Below, one piece after another: positions 44,187 to 55,512 of a stretch of 64,000 nt of DNA. A program made the position numbers and the translations under genes. The notes below the pieces were generated by a model, which had not been told where the DNA came from, did not search any database, and worked only from the letters and a program-made list of their open reading frames with translations. This DNA comes from Silene latifolia (Eukaryota > Streptophyta > Magnoliopsida > Caryophyllales > Caryophyllaceae): positions 18,690,969-18,754,968 of the forward strand of contig NC_133538.1 in the NCBI RefSeq assembly GCF_048544455.1, read 5' to 3'. The stretch's first letter is position 1; the number at the start of each line of letters is the position of its first letter.

Positions 44187-46340
44187 ATGCGCAGGTCACA
44201 GGGTGGTGAATTAGTACCGTTCAATCCTGAGATTGAGAAGACTTTGCGCGAGTTGAGACGATCATCTAGGATATTGCTGACAGAGGAAGAGCTGAGTACT
44301 CTGTCTAGTTACTACGAGAACGAGCTGTTCGAGGAGGATCCACCTTCATCTCCTATTTCTACTTCATCAGCTGAGACCGTCACTTCTCCAGATTTTCTAA
44401 AGATGGCTGAAGAAGCGACTATAGCAAGTCACTCGAGCCGACAAATTGCAAATCTATACAAGGGGTTCGAATTACCGGGAGCTGATAGGAAATTCGAACC
44501 GAAGCCTTCTTATATCAACTTGGTTGAGAGAAACCAATTCGGGGGAGCTGCAATTGAAGATGCAGCCAAGCATATGGATATATTTATTGATTATTGCTGC
44601 TCTATACCCCCCGCCGACCGATGTGACCCAGGACCAGGTGAAGGAGACAATGTTTATATTCTCACTCCGCGATGCTGCAACGGAGTGGTATAGAGACCTG
44701 GATCGAGCTGCTAATGGGATCACCGACTGGAATTCTTTGGCCTTGGCATTCTACAAGAAATATTTCTCTGCCTCGAAGACAAATGCTATTAGAGCTCAGA
44801 TCACGGGCTTTAAACAGGGTCCGAATAAGAACTTTCATGAGGCATGGGTCCGTTTCAAGAAGCTGGTGTGAACCATTCCGCATCATGGGTTTGAGAAATG
44901 GAGCTCATGCAATCAGTTCTACAATGGGCTCTATGACGATCAGAGAGCTATCCTGGATGCGGCAGCTAGTGGCAGATTCCAGGAGAATATGGGAGAGACT
45001 AAGGGGTGGAAAATCATTGATGAATTGGCCACCCATAAAGCTGAGTATGGAAATTCCAGGGGAAATCAAAGGAGAGCTACTGAATCTACTTCTATAGCTG
45101 CATTTAAAGATCTCACGACGAAATTTGATAAGTACGAGTTGGGAGGAGATTCAAAAGGAAGGATCTACCATATGAATGCTGTTTCAGACGGTCCTTTCGT
45201 CTGCAAAAGATGTGGAGCTGAGGGACATGTTTCAGACAACTGTCCTAATCCCTTTGAGTCCTGTGCTGCCTTTCAACATTATAGGCAGACAAACACTTAC
45301 TATGAGCCGAATGTCCATCCGAATCTGAGGTGGAGCAGCCAAAATGTCTTAAATCCGACTCAACCTCCACAGCAGCAGCAGCAGAATTATGTGCCCCCTC
45401 ATAAGAAACAACAGTTCCAAAAGCCTCCATATATCCCTCAGCAGCAACAGCAATCCCAAAATTCTGAGTTTGCCGAGTTGAAGAATTTGTTGTTGAAAGA
45501 ATCCCAAGCTAAAGAGGCCGGGATGAAGATGTTGGAGAGCCAAATTGCCCAATTTGCTAGCAAAAATACAACTCGAGCTCCGGGACATTTACCGGCTCAA
45601 ACTGATCAAAAGGAAACTTTAAATGCAATTACCTTGAGGAGTGGGTCTACCCTTGATGGGCCCATTATGGTTGAAGACGTCACTGAAAAGGATGAGGCGG
45701 AACCAAGCAAGGAGAAGGCTGTGACGAACAAAAACAAGAAAAAGACGATCAGCAGGTATGTCAGTCGATCGACTGATATACCCAGTCGATCGACTGGTCC
45801 GCGACAACCAGAAGCTACTGTTCCTGTAGAAGTCAGTCGATCGACTGACCAAGCTGCTGAAGGTGATTCTTTTCGTCCTCCGATGCCCGATAACTTGAGG
45901 GACCACTTGTTTCGGGGTACTACTGCCCCGAAAATATTGAGGCCAGACCCGAATGCTGATGGGTCTGTTCCGGTTCCGAAGTACGACCCTTTGTCGATTA
46001 ATGGTTCACATTTGAGACGGTCTGAAGAAGAGTCAAGCTACAACAAGGAGAAGGTGGTGGATTTTCAGCCTAAGTCCACCGATGCCGGCATGAGAGATTT
46101 AGAGGAGAGGGCTAAGGTTCTACTTTCAGTCCCCTATCCGGAGATATTAGTGCCGAGGAAGGAACATGTATCATTTAATAAGTTTGAAAATGTTATCCGT
46201 AGCTTAAATGTACAAGTTCCTTTTCTTGAGTTAGTAAATCAAGTGTCTGCTTATATGAAATTCATGAAGCAACTCTTATCTAAAAAGAAGTCACTTGAAA
46301 CTGTGCATACTGTCGCACTCACTGAGGAGTCATGTTCTTA
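44187..46340 (+). pseudogene. Athila gag
   Basis: Capsid/nucleocapsid precursor. The likely start is 44,187 (MRRSQGGELVPFN). The gag domain follows (ETMFIFSLRDAATEWYRDL; FYKKYFSASKTNAIRAQI; the next residues carry on to PHHGFEKW). A frame change near 44,605 at a C6 tract and a TGA at 44,869, where an Arg codon is expected, interrupt it. One CCHC knuckle, CKRCGAEGHVSDNC, lies near 45,200, followed by a Q/P-rich region and a coil. Bases 45,775-45,844 encode SRSTDIPSRSTG...SRSTD, produced by the TCGATCGA palindromes. Confidence 0.88.
45775..45844 (+). repeat. TCGATCGA palindromes inside Athila gag
   Basis: Starts at 45,775, 45,796 (21 bp apart, 7 codons) and 45,837. They encode the SRSTD/SRSTG repeat. 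The flanks are CAGTCGATCGACTG, a 14-bp perfect palindrome. Confidence 0.95.
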
Positions 46341-47269
46341 TTTGAGCCATACTGCACCCTTTAAGCTAGAAGACCCAGGTATTTTTTCAGTCCCATGTAA
46401 TATTGGCACATTTCCTATTGAGAAAGCCTTATGTGACCTAGGAGCCAGTATTAGTGTGATGCCTTTGAGTCTTACTAGGAAGTTAAAGTTGTATAGGTTT
46501 GCAGTCACAAACATGACAGTACAGATGGCTGATCGTTCTACGGTCCAGCCAATAGGAGTCTTAGAGGACATTCCCGTGCAAAGAGGACATTCCCGTGCAA
46601 ATAGGGAAGTTCTTCTTCCCTGTTGACTTCGTGGTACTAGATATGCCCGAAGATGCCCACATTCCTATTATTCTAGGTAGACCATTCCTGCACACTGCTG
46701 GTGCAGTGATTGATGTTGGTTCGGGTACTTTGACCTTTAAGGTAGGGAAGCACTCCATTGTCTTTGCCCAGACAGCTAGGAAGAAAGATCCCATGTGGCC
46801 CGTCACATGCAATACGGTTTCTGAAAAGAAATCTTATTTTATACTTCCTTATATGCCTATCTCTACCTCTACTCCTCTTGTGACACCTCCGCCCCAGACT
46901 AGGAGCAAAGTGGAGGAAGATTCTTCTGTTTTAGACATTGCAGGAGCTGGTTTGGGGAAAGAAGAGCCGCATGTCGCTCCAGCTGTGAAAGAGCCAGTAG
47001 TTCAAAGAGGCGGTCTAGGATGCCTTAGCTATGGCACGGATGAGGAGCCTGAAGATGAGCCAGTCAAAGCAACGGAGTCTGATCTGGATTCCGACGAGTC
47101 CGAAGAGGTCATTGAATGGGAAGATGTCCGACATGTTGATCCGTTGAGTTCTGCGGATGCTGGAGCTAAGAAGAGTGCAGCTGAGAAGATGAGCACTATT
47201 GAAACTACCTCTTGTAGCCAGAAGCCGACCAAGTGGGCCATTCCGTGGCCATTCTTGATCAACTATTAG
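46341..47269 (+). pseudogene. Athila aspartic protease and C-terminal extension
   Basis: Retropepsin-like protease that would process Gag. The active-site region ALCDLGASISVMPLSL is at about 46,430-46,475 and the flap/second half [19 protein letters not shown] at about 46,640-46,720. A 19-bp tandem duplication (46,564-46,582 and 46,583-46,601) shifts the frame between the two halves. The protein continues with an acidic tail ([19 protein letters not shown]) and ends at 47,269 (PWPFLINY). In autonomous Athila, RT would follow; here nothing does. Confidence 0.85.
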
Positions 47270-49465
47270 TTGATTACGACTTTTTCAAAAACTATACACT
47301 TTATTGCTTTCGTTGAACTTTTTATTGTTTTGTGTGCGCGAGACTTCGCATTTTAAGTTTGCTTAGGATTTTATATACTTTAGACTATTGCTTTGGGTTT
47401 TGCGCAATTTTTGGCACGGTATTATGTGCGTTTGCAGGTTTATAGACCATATTAGCTCAAGTTCTCGAGGTAATTGAAGAAATCAGAAAGTTACAGCAGG
47501 TTTTCCAGTCGATCGACTGACCTCTAGGGTCGATCGACTGGGTCAAGCAACTCGAAGCTCTGTCGTTCACCTTGGTCGATCGACAAGGTGATGTGGTCGA
47601 TCGACCACCCGTAGTCGTCAGACCTATTTTCGATCATTCCCCTGCTGTGTTTGATCGATTTGCGGAGTTCAGGGAGTCTTTTCTCCACTTTATCCTCCGC
47701 TTAATTTCTATTTTCTTCTGTTTTATCATTTCCGCACATAATTTTACCGTCCCAATTTTGCTTTCTCGGTTTTATGCGTGGTATTGTTGTCTTTTCAGGT
47801 ACCTATTAGTAGCACTACTGGCTACTGAAACCTCCTAGCTCACGCTGGTTTGGGGAGGTTTCCTTTTGCTGCGCTTAAAGTCTTGTGAGTCTCCATGTCT
47901 TCACTTCATGTCTTGTTTACTTAATTTTTTCGCAAATTCCCGTTTTCTTTTTCTTCATTACATGATTTTGCACAATGGGGACATTGTGCGATTTGGTTTG
48001 GGGAAGGGTTTTGCGTTGCATTTCATATGTTTTTGCATTCACGTTTACATTTTGTCTTGCATTGTTGTTTAATTTCTCCATATTTAAAGAAAATTCAAAA
48101 AAAAATTAAAAATTTCAAAGCTCATTGCACGTTTATTTTAGCATATAGGTTGAGTCGGAACGGGAGTATTTCAATGATGACATTGCATTTACATCTGTTT
48201 TATCGCCTAAGCCTTGCTAATTGATATGTTATTAGTAGAATCAATTGCATAGTCTACGAGTTCTCGTTAATTTATTTGCTGGACTTGAAACTTGACTTTG
48301 ATTTTTGGCAAACAACATCATTTTCTGAGTTGTTAGAGCTTATAACTGGTGTCATCTATGACCAGTTTATCTAGGATGTGAGTAGTTACTCCTTATGAGA
48401 CATGTTTCATTAATTTGCATAAATATGAACTTAATCTGCTTAATACCTGTGTGCATTCGGTTTGTGGTTTGTTCACACATGTGGTAGAGGTCCCATTTTT
48501 CTCATTTTGCCCATAAGCTCCACACTGCCAAAAACAGCCTTTTTGTCCCATTGCTACATCCTACATTTAGCCTGCCCTGGTCAAGCTAGTAGTTTAGTTT
48601 TTGGGATTGTTACTACGTTTTTGGTGGCATATGCTCATTTTGAGATGAAGTTGGGAAGTTGGAAAAAGGAAAGAAAGAAAGGAACAAAGAAAAAAAAAGA
48701 GAAAAATGATTCGAAAAAGAAAAAGAGAGTGTTGTACTGTTTAATGCAGTCTATCGACTGCTCTACTTGGTCGATCGACCGATGCCCGAGAAAAAAAAGA
48801 AATCAATTCGCATGATTCAAGTCTTTATTCAAATGGCGATTTTTGCTCCCATGTTTCATTTGTATCTTATGGGGAGTTGATTATTTCGGAGATTGTGAGT
48901 TTTGTGCTTGCTATAGCACCGTGTGGATTGAAGTTTGAGCAAGAAGTGGATATTGTCATATGGTTTTGTTACGGTACTAGCTTGATCACCTGTACCCCCA
49001 CATTCCCATAAATGTTTTGCCTTTCCTGCCAATTACTTCACATATCCCTTATTTACCTCGGCATGTGTCATGGTCATTTGTTCGGTTGGAATGCATATGT
49101 ACGGTTGTAGAGATTACTTTCATATTATATTACAGGCATGTTCTTATAGGTCGTAGTTAGATGAGTGTCACTAACAAAATGAATTCTTTCTATCTTTCAC
49201 ATATATTCACCTGTTTATTGAGTGATTTGAGCGACCCGTGAGAGTCCATATTGATAAGTCTCTATAATTGACGGTTCAGCAGTTTTTGACGACTACATAA
49301 CTCGTTTGCATGATTCACATTTCTAGTTGATTTTTTGGTTGTTGCATTAAATCGGTTTAGGCTTTACATGTGCATTTCGCTCTGAGATTGAACTCGTTCC
49401 ATTAGGTTTTAGGATCGAGTCTAGTTCTTGCTTGGGGATAAGCAAGGGTTTGGTTTGGGGAAGTT
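47270..49465 (+). other. Athila 3' non-coding region
   Basis: About 2.2 kb without supported coding sequence. It contains three 21-bp-spaced TCGATCGA pairs, an A/G-rich tract near 48,660-48,725 and, just before the LTR, the polypurine-like AAGCAAGGGTTTGGTTTGGG. Small ORFs here lack any domain. Confidence 0.7.
47509..48778. repeat. Three TCGATCGA pairs in the Athila 3' region
   Basis: Starts at 47,509/47,530, 47,576/47,597 and 48,750/48,771 (first member TCTATCGA), each exactly 21 bp apart. Confidence 0.95.
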
Positions 49466-50987
49466 TGATGCGTGTCAATTATATGATGTTTTACAACCTA
49501 TTTTACACGCATTTCAGAGCTCATTTATGTGGTTTAAGGCTACTATTTGCCCCATTTCGTCTACTTTCGTATTTTTATGTAATATTGCTGATTTATGCGA
49601 AAATGAGTAGATATTGAACCAAATCCGTCCCCGAGTATCTTGCATTGCATTTGACGTGAAGTATTTGCTCAAGGAACGAGCTTGGTGTGCATTTCGAGGC
49701 CCGAAGGACAAATCCACGAGGATTTAGAAGTTAAGTATCAGCTAAAGCAGTCGATCGACCGCTACCTATGGTCGATCGACCATACCTCGACTTCCAGGAG
49801 CCACTGTTCAGAGCTTACCAGTAGATCGACCGGCCTCAGTGGTCGATCGACCACACCGCTACTTTGACGTGAATTAAAAGATCGAGGAATAGCAAGCCCA
49901 TAGTAGTTAGGTTTTGGCAATAAGAACTACGTTGTATTCTATATAACGTATGCTAGGTTTTGAGAGCGATTATTCAGTTTTTATCAAGCTTTAATCTAGT
50001 TTTATTATCAGAAATTATTTAGGGTTATTTAGTTTATAATCTTTTCCATTCAATAAAAGTTATTTTGGCATTCGGGTTCTTGGATCTTTATTCTCTGCAA
50101 ATTCCGTTCGGTATTCTCCTGCTCTTATTCAGTTTCATTGCTTATATTTCGTTAATAGTATAGAATTGCTAGTTAGTTTCCCGAAGCCGATTATCGTTTA
50201 TTGTTATTTGTTATTTAACTATTTCAAGCATGAATCCAGTAGTTTTATTCATTAATATTGTTGTTGTTTTTATCAATACCATGAGTAGCTAAATAGCTTG
50301 TGCAAGGATGTAGGGGAACTGTAGATTAGGCGGCATTAGAATAGGGGACCCTGAATCGCGCCATGGTCGATCGACTGGGTACCCTGGTCGATCGACTGGC
50401 CTCGTGAGATATGCTTCATTTTAATTAATTTAATTGCTTTGTTTGACGAATCGAGTGCACGCGACTAGTTGAATGTTTAGGATTTGACCGACCCAATAAA
50501 AATCGAAAGATAGGGAAGGGAGATAGCCTACCTAATTAAGATGACTAGATTAACGAGATCGAAAGATAATTTAGTTTAGCCTTTTAGTCACTTTTCAGGA
50601 CGAAAGTTAGTATTAGTGATATTAGGGACCTGTAGCGAGATCGAAAGATGCTACTTGTGAGAGTGGACCGAGAGGACCTCTTATTTTCCCGTCTCACGCG
50701 TTTGATTTAGACCTACCTAGTATGCTTTGCCAAACTATAGTGAACCGACCATCTTAGCACCCTTTTAATCCTTGATTTCATCTACTGTTTAGTTTATTTT
50801 ACTTTTATTGCCTTAGCTATAGATAACTCAAATCAATCAACCCCCACATACTGTTACCTTAAGACTAGAAATAGACAATTATTAATTACATTCGCCTCCC
50901 TGTGGTTCGACCCTGTTACCACTAGCTTCTGTTAGTTTTAATAGGTATTATAAATATTATTTTTGGTACTCACAACAACGGGTATCA
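49466..50987 (+). repeat. Athila 3' LTR (complete)
   Basis: 1,522 bp, TGATGCGTGTC...GGGTATCA. TATA-like CTATATAACG near 49,939 and an AATAAAAG signal near 50,052. Palindrome pairs start at 49,751/49,772, 49,822/49,843 and 50,367/50,388, each 21 bp apart. It is followed by the ACGAG duplicate (50,988-50,992). Confidence 0.95.
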
Positions 50988-51919
50988 ACGAGCATATTGG
51001 TTTTGCGATAAGAACAGCCTTTAGAAGATCATGTTACCCGAATCCCAAGAAAGTGATGTAGCTTTCCAAGATCGATCATAGCAAATTCCTGCAATAAATC
51101 ATTAATAATACGATGAAGCAAGGAACTGCTAGAAGCTGTGAGTACAATATCGTCAACGTAAAGTAGCATATAGGCCATATGGGAGCCGTGAGTATAAAAA
51201 AATAAGGAGGGATCGCAGATTCTACTTTTGAACCCTTTAGACACAATAAAATTCGCAAACCGCTGATACCAAGCTCGTGAAGCTTGCTTGAGGCCGTAAA
51301 GTGACTTGCGGAGGCGACAGATATGATGCGGGGCACTAGGGTCCACAAAACCGGGGGGTTGATGCATATATACCGTTTCAGCAAGGTCCCCATGAAGGAA
51401 AGCATTTTTGACATCTAATTGGTGGATTGGCCAAGAGCGTGAAACAACTAGACTCAAAACAGTCCGAATTGTCGTTGGCTTAACCATGGGGCTAAAAGTC
51501 TCGTTACAATCAATGCCCACTTGTTGACATTTACCATTGACCACAAGCCAGGCCTTGTAGCGTTGAAGAGTGCCGTCAGATTTGAATTTGTGACGATAGA
51601 GCCACATACATCAGATTACAGGGGCACTATTTGGTCGAGGCATGAGTTCCCATGTGTTGTTCTTAATTAGATCACGATACTCGTCAGTCATGGCGGTATT
51701 CCAGTTAGGGTCCTGAAGGGCAGCACGTGAGTTTTTGGGTAAAGATGAGATGGTGATGTTGGACGTAACAGTGAGGGCACGTGGTTTGAAAATTCCGTTC
51801 ATAGCGCGCGTGGTCATTTTGTGGTCACGGAAATCAATAGGTGGTGGGTCAGGGGAGTGGTTATAGTAACTGGGTGTTGGAGAGCGAGTAGGGGCAGGGG
51901 AGGCTTGGGTGTTTGTCAT
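50988..51919 (-). pseudogene. Outer Copia reverse transcriptase
   Basis: Minus strand. 51,919-51,611 has the pre-RT region (MTTRAMNGIFKPRAL; ALQDPNWNTAMTDEY; NTWELMPRP). A TGA at 51,608-51,610 replaces an expected Arg codon in the same frame. 51,607-50,988 encodes RT: WLYRHKFKSDGTLQRYKAWL, CNETFSPMVKPTTIRTVL, QLDVKNAFLHGDLAETVYM, KSLYGLKQASRAWYQRF, catalytic LLYVDDIVLTAS and LGKLHHFLGI. It is cut by the Athila insertion and continues at 23,210. Confidence 0.92.
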
Positions 51920-52945
51920 GGCAGTAGAGATAGTAGTGTCGTTGGCAGGGGCAGTAGCAGGGGAAGGTGGCGAGGGAGGTGTGTGTGGGGCAGGGGGGTT
52001 TGAGGTGGCTGGGGAGTTGGTGTGGTGGTCCGTGATGAGTGAGGAGGGTCAGGGGGTGGCGGGTCAGAGGTGTGGAGGAAGGCATCGATGAGGGCTGGTG
52101 TAAGTTTGCGATTTTGGGAGTCACGGGTAGGTGGAGGTGCGATAGACGTAGAATTAGCGAATGGAAATACCGACTCATCGAATGTGACATGACAGGAAAT
52201 AATGAGTTTACCACTAGAAATTTCGAGACACTTATAACCACGGAACTCTTGCGGGTATCCGAGAAAGACACATTTGGTAGACCGAGTGGCTAATTTGTGT
52301 GGGGCTTTGGCTATCAAGTTTGCATAACATACGCAACCGAAAACTCGAAGGTGGTTATAAGAGGGATTTTTGTGAAATAGGGCGGAAGTGGGTGAGAGGA
52401 AGTGGAGTGTTTTGGTTGGTAGTATATTGTGGAGATGTACAGCTGTGTGAAAGGCATCGGCCCAATATATTAGAGGGACAGAGGCATGGTGTAATAAAGC
52501 TTAAACAATTTCATTTATGCGACGAATCATACGTTCAGCTTTACCGTTTTGGGACGACGTTTGAGGGCTTGAGAAACGGAAGATTAGACCGTGTTGATCA
52601 ATTTTTGAATTCATTATTATCAAATTCACGGCCTAAATCGCGTTGGAAAGTTTTAATTTGGCGATGAAATTGGGTGTTAACATAGTTCCGAAATTTGAGA
52701 AATTTGGAAAAGGTTTCGGATTTTAATTTTAACGGATAAACCCATACAAATTGAGTGAAATTGTCGATCAAAATTAAATAATATTTATAACCTGCTTTGC
52801 TTTTGATCGGGGATGTCCACAAATCACTATGAATAATGTCAAAAGGAGCAAGAGTATTAGATAAAGACTCGGAAAAAGGTAATCTCTTGTGTTTGCTTAT
52901 TTGGCAAGAAATGACATAAAGAATTTGTTTTTCTATTACAAGCAA
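51920..52945 (-). pseudogene. Outer Copia integrase
   Basis: Minus strand. 52,945-52,598 holds the start of the catalytic core (LAPFDIIHSDLWTSPIKS; YYLILIDNFTQFVWVYPLK). 52,600-52,330, with a TAA, continues with the SSPQTSSQNGKAERMIRR and YWADAFHTAVHLHN blocks. 52,317-51,916 has LATRSTKCVFLGYPQEFRGY and HVTFDESVFPF, then a P/T-rich linker. At least two breaks; the product is dead. Confidence 0.88.
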
Positions 52946-53414
52946 TACGACAATTAGACTTACACAAATTAAATATAGATGAACCCGGGTGGCCTAGGCG
53001 AGAGTGCCAAACATCGGGTGAAAAAACAAGCAATGCAGGGCTAGACGCGGTGGTGGGAGACGCGGTTGACACGGCTGACACGGGGTATAGGTCACCGTCA
53101 TTATTGCTCCTCAGAATCAGATTCCCATTCGCTAAATCCTTCACAGAAAAACCATAAGGGTCGAATTCAACGGATACGTTATTGTCTTTTGTGAATTGTC
53201 GTACCGAAATCAGATTTTTAATTATTTGGAGGGAGTATAAGACATTGGTAAGGCGAAGGGTGAGGTTTGGTGTGTCAATAGTGGTTTGGCCGGAACCGTG
53301 TACTGGAATACTAGCACCATTCCCGACATAAATAGAGCGAATTGTACTATAATTAAGAGGGGAATTAAACGTACCTGCGTCCGCGCTAACATGTGACGAT
53401 GCCCCGGTATCCAT
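52857..53414 (-). pseudogene. Outer Copia protease and GAG-pre-integrase
   Basis: Minus strand ORF starting at the protease active site: MDTGASSHVSADAG, then NVLYSLQIIKNLISVRQF, then the integrase zinc region DVWHSRLGHPGSSIFNL. The frame changes near 52,900, so the last residues are aberrant. Confidence 0.9.
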
Positions 53415-53810
53415 GTAAAATGGACTGTATGGTTACATAGTGAGAGCATTGAAAGCTTGTGCCATATCAGTCATTTGAGTAGCATCATCAGAGGCCGCGA
53501 TATGGGCTTGTCTGTAACCGTAACCAGGAGTGGCATGGGGTTTATTGCTACGGGTAAAGGGCCTGTAAACAGGCGGTGCTTGTGGCATAGGCCACGGTGG
53601 TGTCCACTCGGGGTAGGTAGGATATGGGCAGGGTGGTGGGGTCCACGACGGTGGCCACCCTGGCATCGGGCCCCACATTTGCGGAGCAGCAGCAGTAAGG
53701 GTCTGTTTCGACTGGTTTTTCCCCCTACCTTATGATTTTCAGAATTGTGACCGCGCTTACCGGAGTTTCCACGGTTGTTGCGGGACTGGGTCGACTTGGG
53801 TGCATCATCC
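53415..53810 (-). pseudogene. Outer Copia gag, C-terminal end
   Basis: Minus strand. 53,810-53,690 encodes a basic N/R/G-rich nucleocapsid-like tail (STQSRNNRGNSGKRGHNS); 53,678-53,433 a proline/tryptophan-rich linker (GPMPGWPPSWTPPPCPYP) that joins protease. There is one frame shift between them. The rest of gag was separated by the Retand insertion at 53,811. Confidence 0.75.
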
Positions 53811-54229
53811 TGTAGACACCTCGTTTCTGCACCTCTCGCAAACCACCCGGTGATGATTGGGCCGCATGTTTGATTCGCGGAACGATTTGTGACAGTTCGT
53901 AAGATTATCGTCAAGTGATTGCTCAAATATTAATGTCAACCTCTTAAATGTCATCTACGTGCCGATACGGTCGTTTTGGCAGTAATTAGAGTACATTCGG
54001 AGTCCGGGTCAAAAACCGTCTCCACTTTCTGATAGCTGTTAAATCCCGAGTCAGAATGTTCTGGAATGTTCCGGATATTTCTATTCCATATTTCTCAAAT
54101 TTTATCTTTTGGCAAATAATATCCCGTAATATTTACATAAGATATTAAAGATAATCGATTTATTTCCGTCCTACCATAACTTAAACACGGAAATCTTTCT
54201 TAAGCAGGAGGAAACCTCACGGGAATAGA

Positions 54230-55512
54230 CGCAGTCTTTGCGCCTCTTCCAAGAGACGCAGTGGCTGCTGCGCCTCTTCCCAGGCCCTTCTTTGCATGAT
54301 TTACGTATCTTTTTCATATCTTTCCGAGATTCACTTCCAAAGAGTCTCCGAAACCCTATTCCTTCACGTGATTAGTATAAATAGGAGCTTTCGTTCCTCA
54401 TATTTCTCACGCGAGTGTCCGCCCTTCTCTTCTCCCTTTGCATTCTAGACTTCGTTCTTACTTACTGGCGCCTACGTGCTTGGACTTTCGACCACGTAAG
54501 CTCGGATCTTTCCGGGTACCAGCCTCTCCGTTGCATGACCGACCAATTTGACCACTACACTCAATCAATCTAATTAATCAATCTTGTTAAATCGTTTTCC
54601 TCTTTCGAGGGCACTCTTTCCTTGCATTCGCGTCGAGCATTCACTAATCGATCTTCTTAGTTCTTCTCGTTCCGTCAACATGTAAGTCTGAGGGTGTATT
54701 AATCTCTCTTTTATTTATTGTATTTTAATTATCGTATAACAATTGTAAGGTTTATGTCGAAAACACCATTAAAATCGATTTCTAAAACCGTCTTTAAAAC
54801 CTGTTTTGCGAAATTCCAGTAGACAGACGTCGAGAAAAGACGCAGCAACCGCTGCGCCTCTTCGAAGGAGCGCAGTTCCTGCTGCGCCTCTTCGTGAGGC
54901 TGCCGCAGTTCCTGCTTCTTTTCTTCTTCCTCCGTCCTCTGTAATTCGTATCAAATTTATTTCTTTTGTTTTGTTCGTCTGTTAATTCGTTCACATGATA
55001 GTTTAATAATTCATATGTATATTAACCATCATCATTAACATGTTTAAATCGTCATAAATCCGACTCAAATCCCTAATAATCAATATTTGCGGGTTTTTCG
55101 TCATTAAATTCAATTCGGGTTTTAGGGATTCAATTCGTTCATGTTGGGTTTCTGGGATTCATCGTTGGTATATTTTCACCTGTTTTTTCATTAATCCGTC
55201 GTCAATTCATCATGTTTAGTTAATAATTCGTTTAGTTAGTTAGTTTAATTAATCATTCATTAACATCGACCCTTCACATAATTAATCTGTCTTGTTTCCG
55301 TCTCATCCATGTTTTACTGTTTTATGACCTCAATCATATGTAAATAATTCATTAATCACTTTCATCCGAGTCTAATATCGTAATCAATCCATTAATTTAC
55401 CAATTAACATTAACGGTTTGCGCTTCCGGCTTCACGGCCGAACTCACCCTTGAATGACGCGACAAATCATTGCGCCTCTTCCAAAGGGCGCAGTGCCTGC
55501 TGCGCCTGTTCC
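54230..55512. repeat. Paired hairpin modules in the Retand LTR
   Basis: The unit CGCAG-N6-CTGCG followed by CCTCTTCC occurs in pairs at 54,230-54,280, 54,841-54,893 and, in weaker form, 55,457-55,512. CGCCTCTTC or its variant recurs with a 30-bp period in each pair (54,241/54,271; 54,854/54,884; 55,473/55,503). A further GCCGCAGTTCCTGC follows at 54,901. Confidence 0.9.
54376..54383 (+). promoter_or_regulatory. Retand LTR TATA box
   Basis: TATAAATA in a GC-moderate context, with a CACGTG G-box-like motif 10 bp upstream. Transcription would start near 54,410. Confidence 0.65.

Larger units (their letters stand above)
23211..50987 (+). mobile_element. Athila-type Gypsy element, non-autonomous, with nested insertions
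   Basis: Bounded by the 5-bp duplication ACGAG. Both LTRs begin TGATGCGTGTC and end GGGTATCA. The tRNA-Asp-type primer site is at 44,066. The coding part has gag and aspartic protease only; no RT, RNase H or integrase is found between the protease end (47,269) and the 3' LTR (49,466). The 5' LTR is split by a Helitron and a Copia element and partly duplicated. Without the insertions and the duplication the element would be about 8.4 kb. Confidence 0.9.

Noticed and set aside
47572..47838. ORF in the Athila 3' region as an env-like gene
   Set aside because: Only 88 codons; it starts within palindrome repeats and has a hydrophobic tail but no signal-peptide/TM arrangement or similarity that I recognise.
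48462..48815. ORF with lysine-rich tail in the Athila 3' region
   Set aside because: The lysines come from an A/G-rich tract; no domain.
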